6,622 nt of DNA. Origin: UBA3210 sp963623095. GTDB lineage: Bacteria; Bacillota_I; Bacilli_A; RFN20; CAG-449. Numbering within the stretch: position 1 is the first letter of the stretch; each line of letters begins with the position of its first letter. Positions 6,489 through 6,622 of this stretch are shown in pieces. Under the pieces are notes generated by a model. That model saw nothing but the letters and a program-made list of their open reading frames with translations, had not been told where the DNA came from and did not search any database. The DNA lies in assembly GCA_963623095.1 (NCBI GenBank), contig CAVFKD010000048.1, positions 1-6,622 of the forward strand, written 5' to 3'. The position numbers and the translations under genes were made by a program.

Positions 6489-6496
6489 GTAAATCA

Positions 6497-6503
6497 CTCC
6501 TTT
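6497..6503 (-). promoter_or_regulatory. Ribosome binding site that fixes the DUF1538 start
   Basis: AAAGGAG reads on the minus strand at 6503-6497, eight bases before the ATG at 6488. The upstream in-frame GTG at 6536 has no comparable site and would add 16 residues unlike the rest of the family. Confidence 0.8.
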
Positions 6504-6514
6504 CAATTGATAAT

Positions 6515-6543
6515 ATCTATATATATATATTAACACATGTAAA
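6515..6543 (-). promoter_or_regulatory. Possible promoter of the DUF1538/P-II operon
   Basis: The spacer between the 5S rRNA and the DUF1538 gene holds TTTACA (6543-6538), then 16 bases, then TATAGA (6521-6516) on the minus strand. A TATTAT at 6515-6510 is an alternative -10 box. The region includes an alternating TA tract (6518-6530), so -10-like hexamers are easy to find by chance. A promoter is expected here because the rRNA unit ends just upstream, but the exact boxes are uncertain. Confidence 0.35.
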
Positions 6544-6566
6544 AAAAATAAGGAATATAGAAAAGC

Positions 6567-6586
6567 AAAAAAAAAAGCCCGGCAGC
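6567..6586 (-). terminator. End of rRNA operon: 5S closing stem followed by ten U
   Basis: The last bases of the 5S RNA, GCUGCCGGGC (6586-6577), are followed immediately by ten U (6576-6567). No separate hairpin lies downstream. The 5' partner of this strand would be the start of the 5S gene, outside the window. I infer that the terminal helix of the 5S RNA itself serves as the terminator stem. Confidence 0.6.
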
Positions 6587-6622
6587 TCGCTATTCTGTCC
6601 TTACGGATACCTTCGCCACTAC
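6577..6622 (-). rRNA. rrf: 5S ribosomal RNA, 3' end only
   Basis: Forty-six bases of the 3' part are visible on the minus strand. The region is far richer in G+C than its surroundings. It reads GUAGUGGCGAAGGUAUCC, a GUAA tetraloop, then GGACAGAAUAGCGAGCUGCC and GGGC. This matches the 3' half of mycoplasma-type 5S RNA as I remember it, where GGUGAAGAUAU is followed by GAGAAAAUAGCAAGCUGCC. The loop E/helix V element and the terminal helix strand are recognisable. The other 60 or so bases lie beyond the right edge. A riboswitch leader of the DUF1538 gene was considered, but no known class fits. Confidence 0.85.

Noticed and set aside
6229..6492. Plus-strand open frame of 87 codons
   Set aside because: It is antisense to the start of the DUF1538 gene, which has clear membrane-protein features and a strong ribosome site. 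No independent support exists.
6489..6536. Longer N-terminus of the DUF1538 protein from a GTG at 6536
   Set aside because: AAAGGAG lies eight bases before the ATG at 6488. The extra 16 residues read through the TA-rich spacer and the ribosome site.
6567..6622. Riboswitch or T-box leader with terminator controlling the DUF1538 operon
   Set aside because: The position would suit a riboswitch, but the bases do not match any class I could recall (T-box, c-di-AMP, lysine, fluoride, manganese, SRP or RNase P RNA). They agree well with the 3' end of a mycoplasma-type 5S rRNA.
1..6622. CRISPR array, insertion sequence, tRNA genes or prophage pieces
   Set aside because: No regularly spaced repeats, transposase motifs, tRNA cloverleaf signatures or terminal inverted repeats were seen on either strand.
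1..6622. TGA read as tryptophan, as in mycoplasmas
   Set aside because: All genes are open under the standard code, and Trp codons checked in TldD and the DUF1538 protein are TGG. The absence of TGA stops among five genes is too small a sample to argue otherwise.

Overview
The window is a strongly AT-rich stretch of a low-GC Gram-positive-type bacterium. I infer a Mollicutes-like member of the Bacilli, as found among gut or host-associated lineages. The evidence is the base composition, the Lys/Asn/Ile-rich proteins, strong Shine-Dalgarno sites, and a 5S rRNA 3' end with the AAUAGC..GCUGCC pattern I recall from mycoplasma 5S RNA. Tryptophan is written TGG, all five visible stops are TAA or TAG, and no in-frame TGA occurs. 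The standard code therefore works throughout. The species cannot be named from this window.

Every gene lies on the minus strand, so transcription runs from right to left. At the right edge is the 3' end of a 5S rRNA (6577-6622), ending directly in a run of ten U. About 90 bases later comes a compact three-gene operon. It holds a DUF1538 multi-pass membrane protein (4959-6488), then two different P-II-like small proteins (4512-4946 and 4148-4510), spaced by 12 bases and 1 base. A perfect 11-bp hairpin with a short U-run follows. After it come tldD (2684-4093) and tldE (1410-2684), which overlap by one base as TAATG and encode the two halves of a TldD/TldE metalloprotease. A strong terminator ends that unit. 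After a 163-base intergenic region with a promoter, a 23-bp perfect palindrome and a seven-G run, a divergent glycoside hydrolase family 3 (GH3) homologue starts at 1246 and runs off the left edge.

The DUF1538/P-II/P-II set looks like a transporter with dedicated cytosolic nucleotide- or metabolite-sensing partners, by analogy with AmtB-GlnK and SbtA-SbtB. Its substrate and signal are unknown. TldD/TldE is a complete peptidase with an intact zinc site, but no obvious peptide substrate is encoded nearby. The GH3 homologue keeps the fold landmarks but appears to have lost the catalytic aspartate and the Lys-His pair, so it may be a pseudo-enzyme. The most noteworthy items are this degenerate GH3 protein and the regulated-transporter module.
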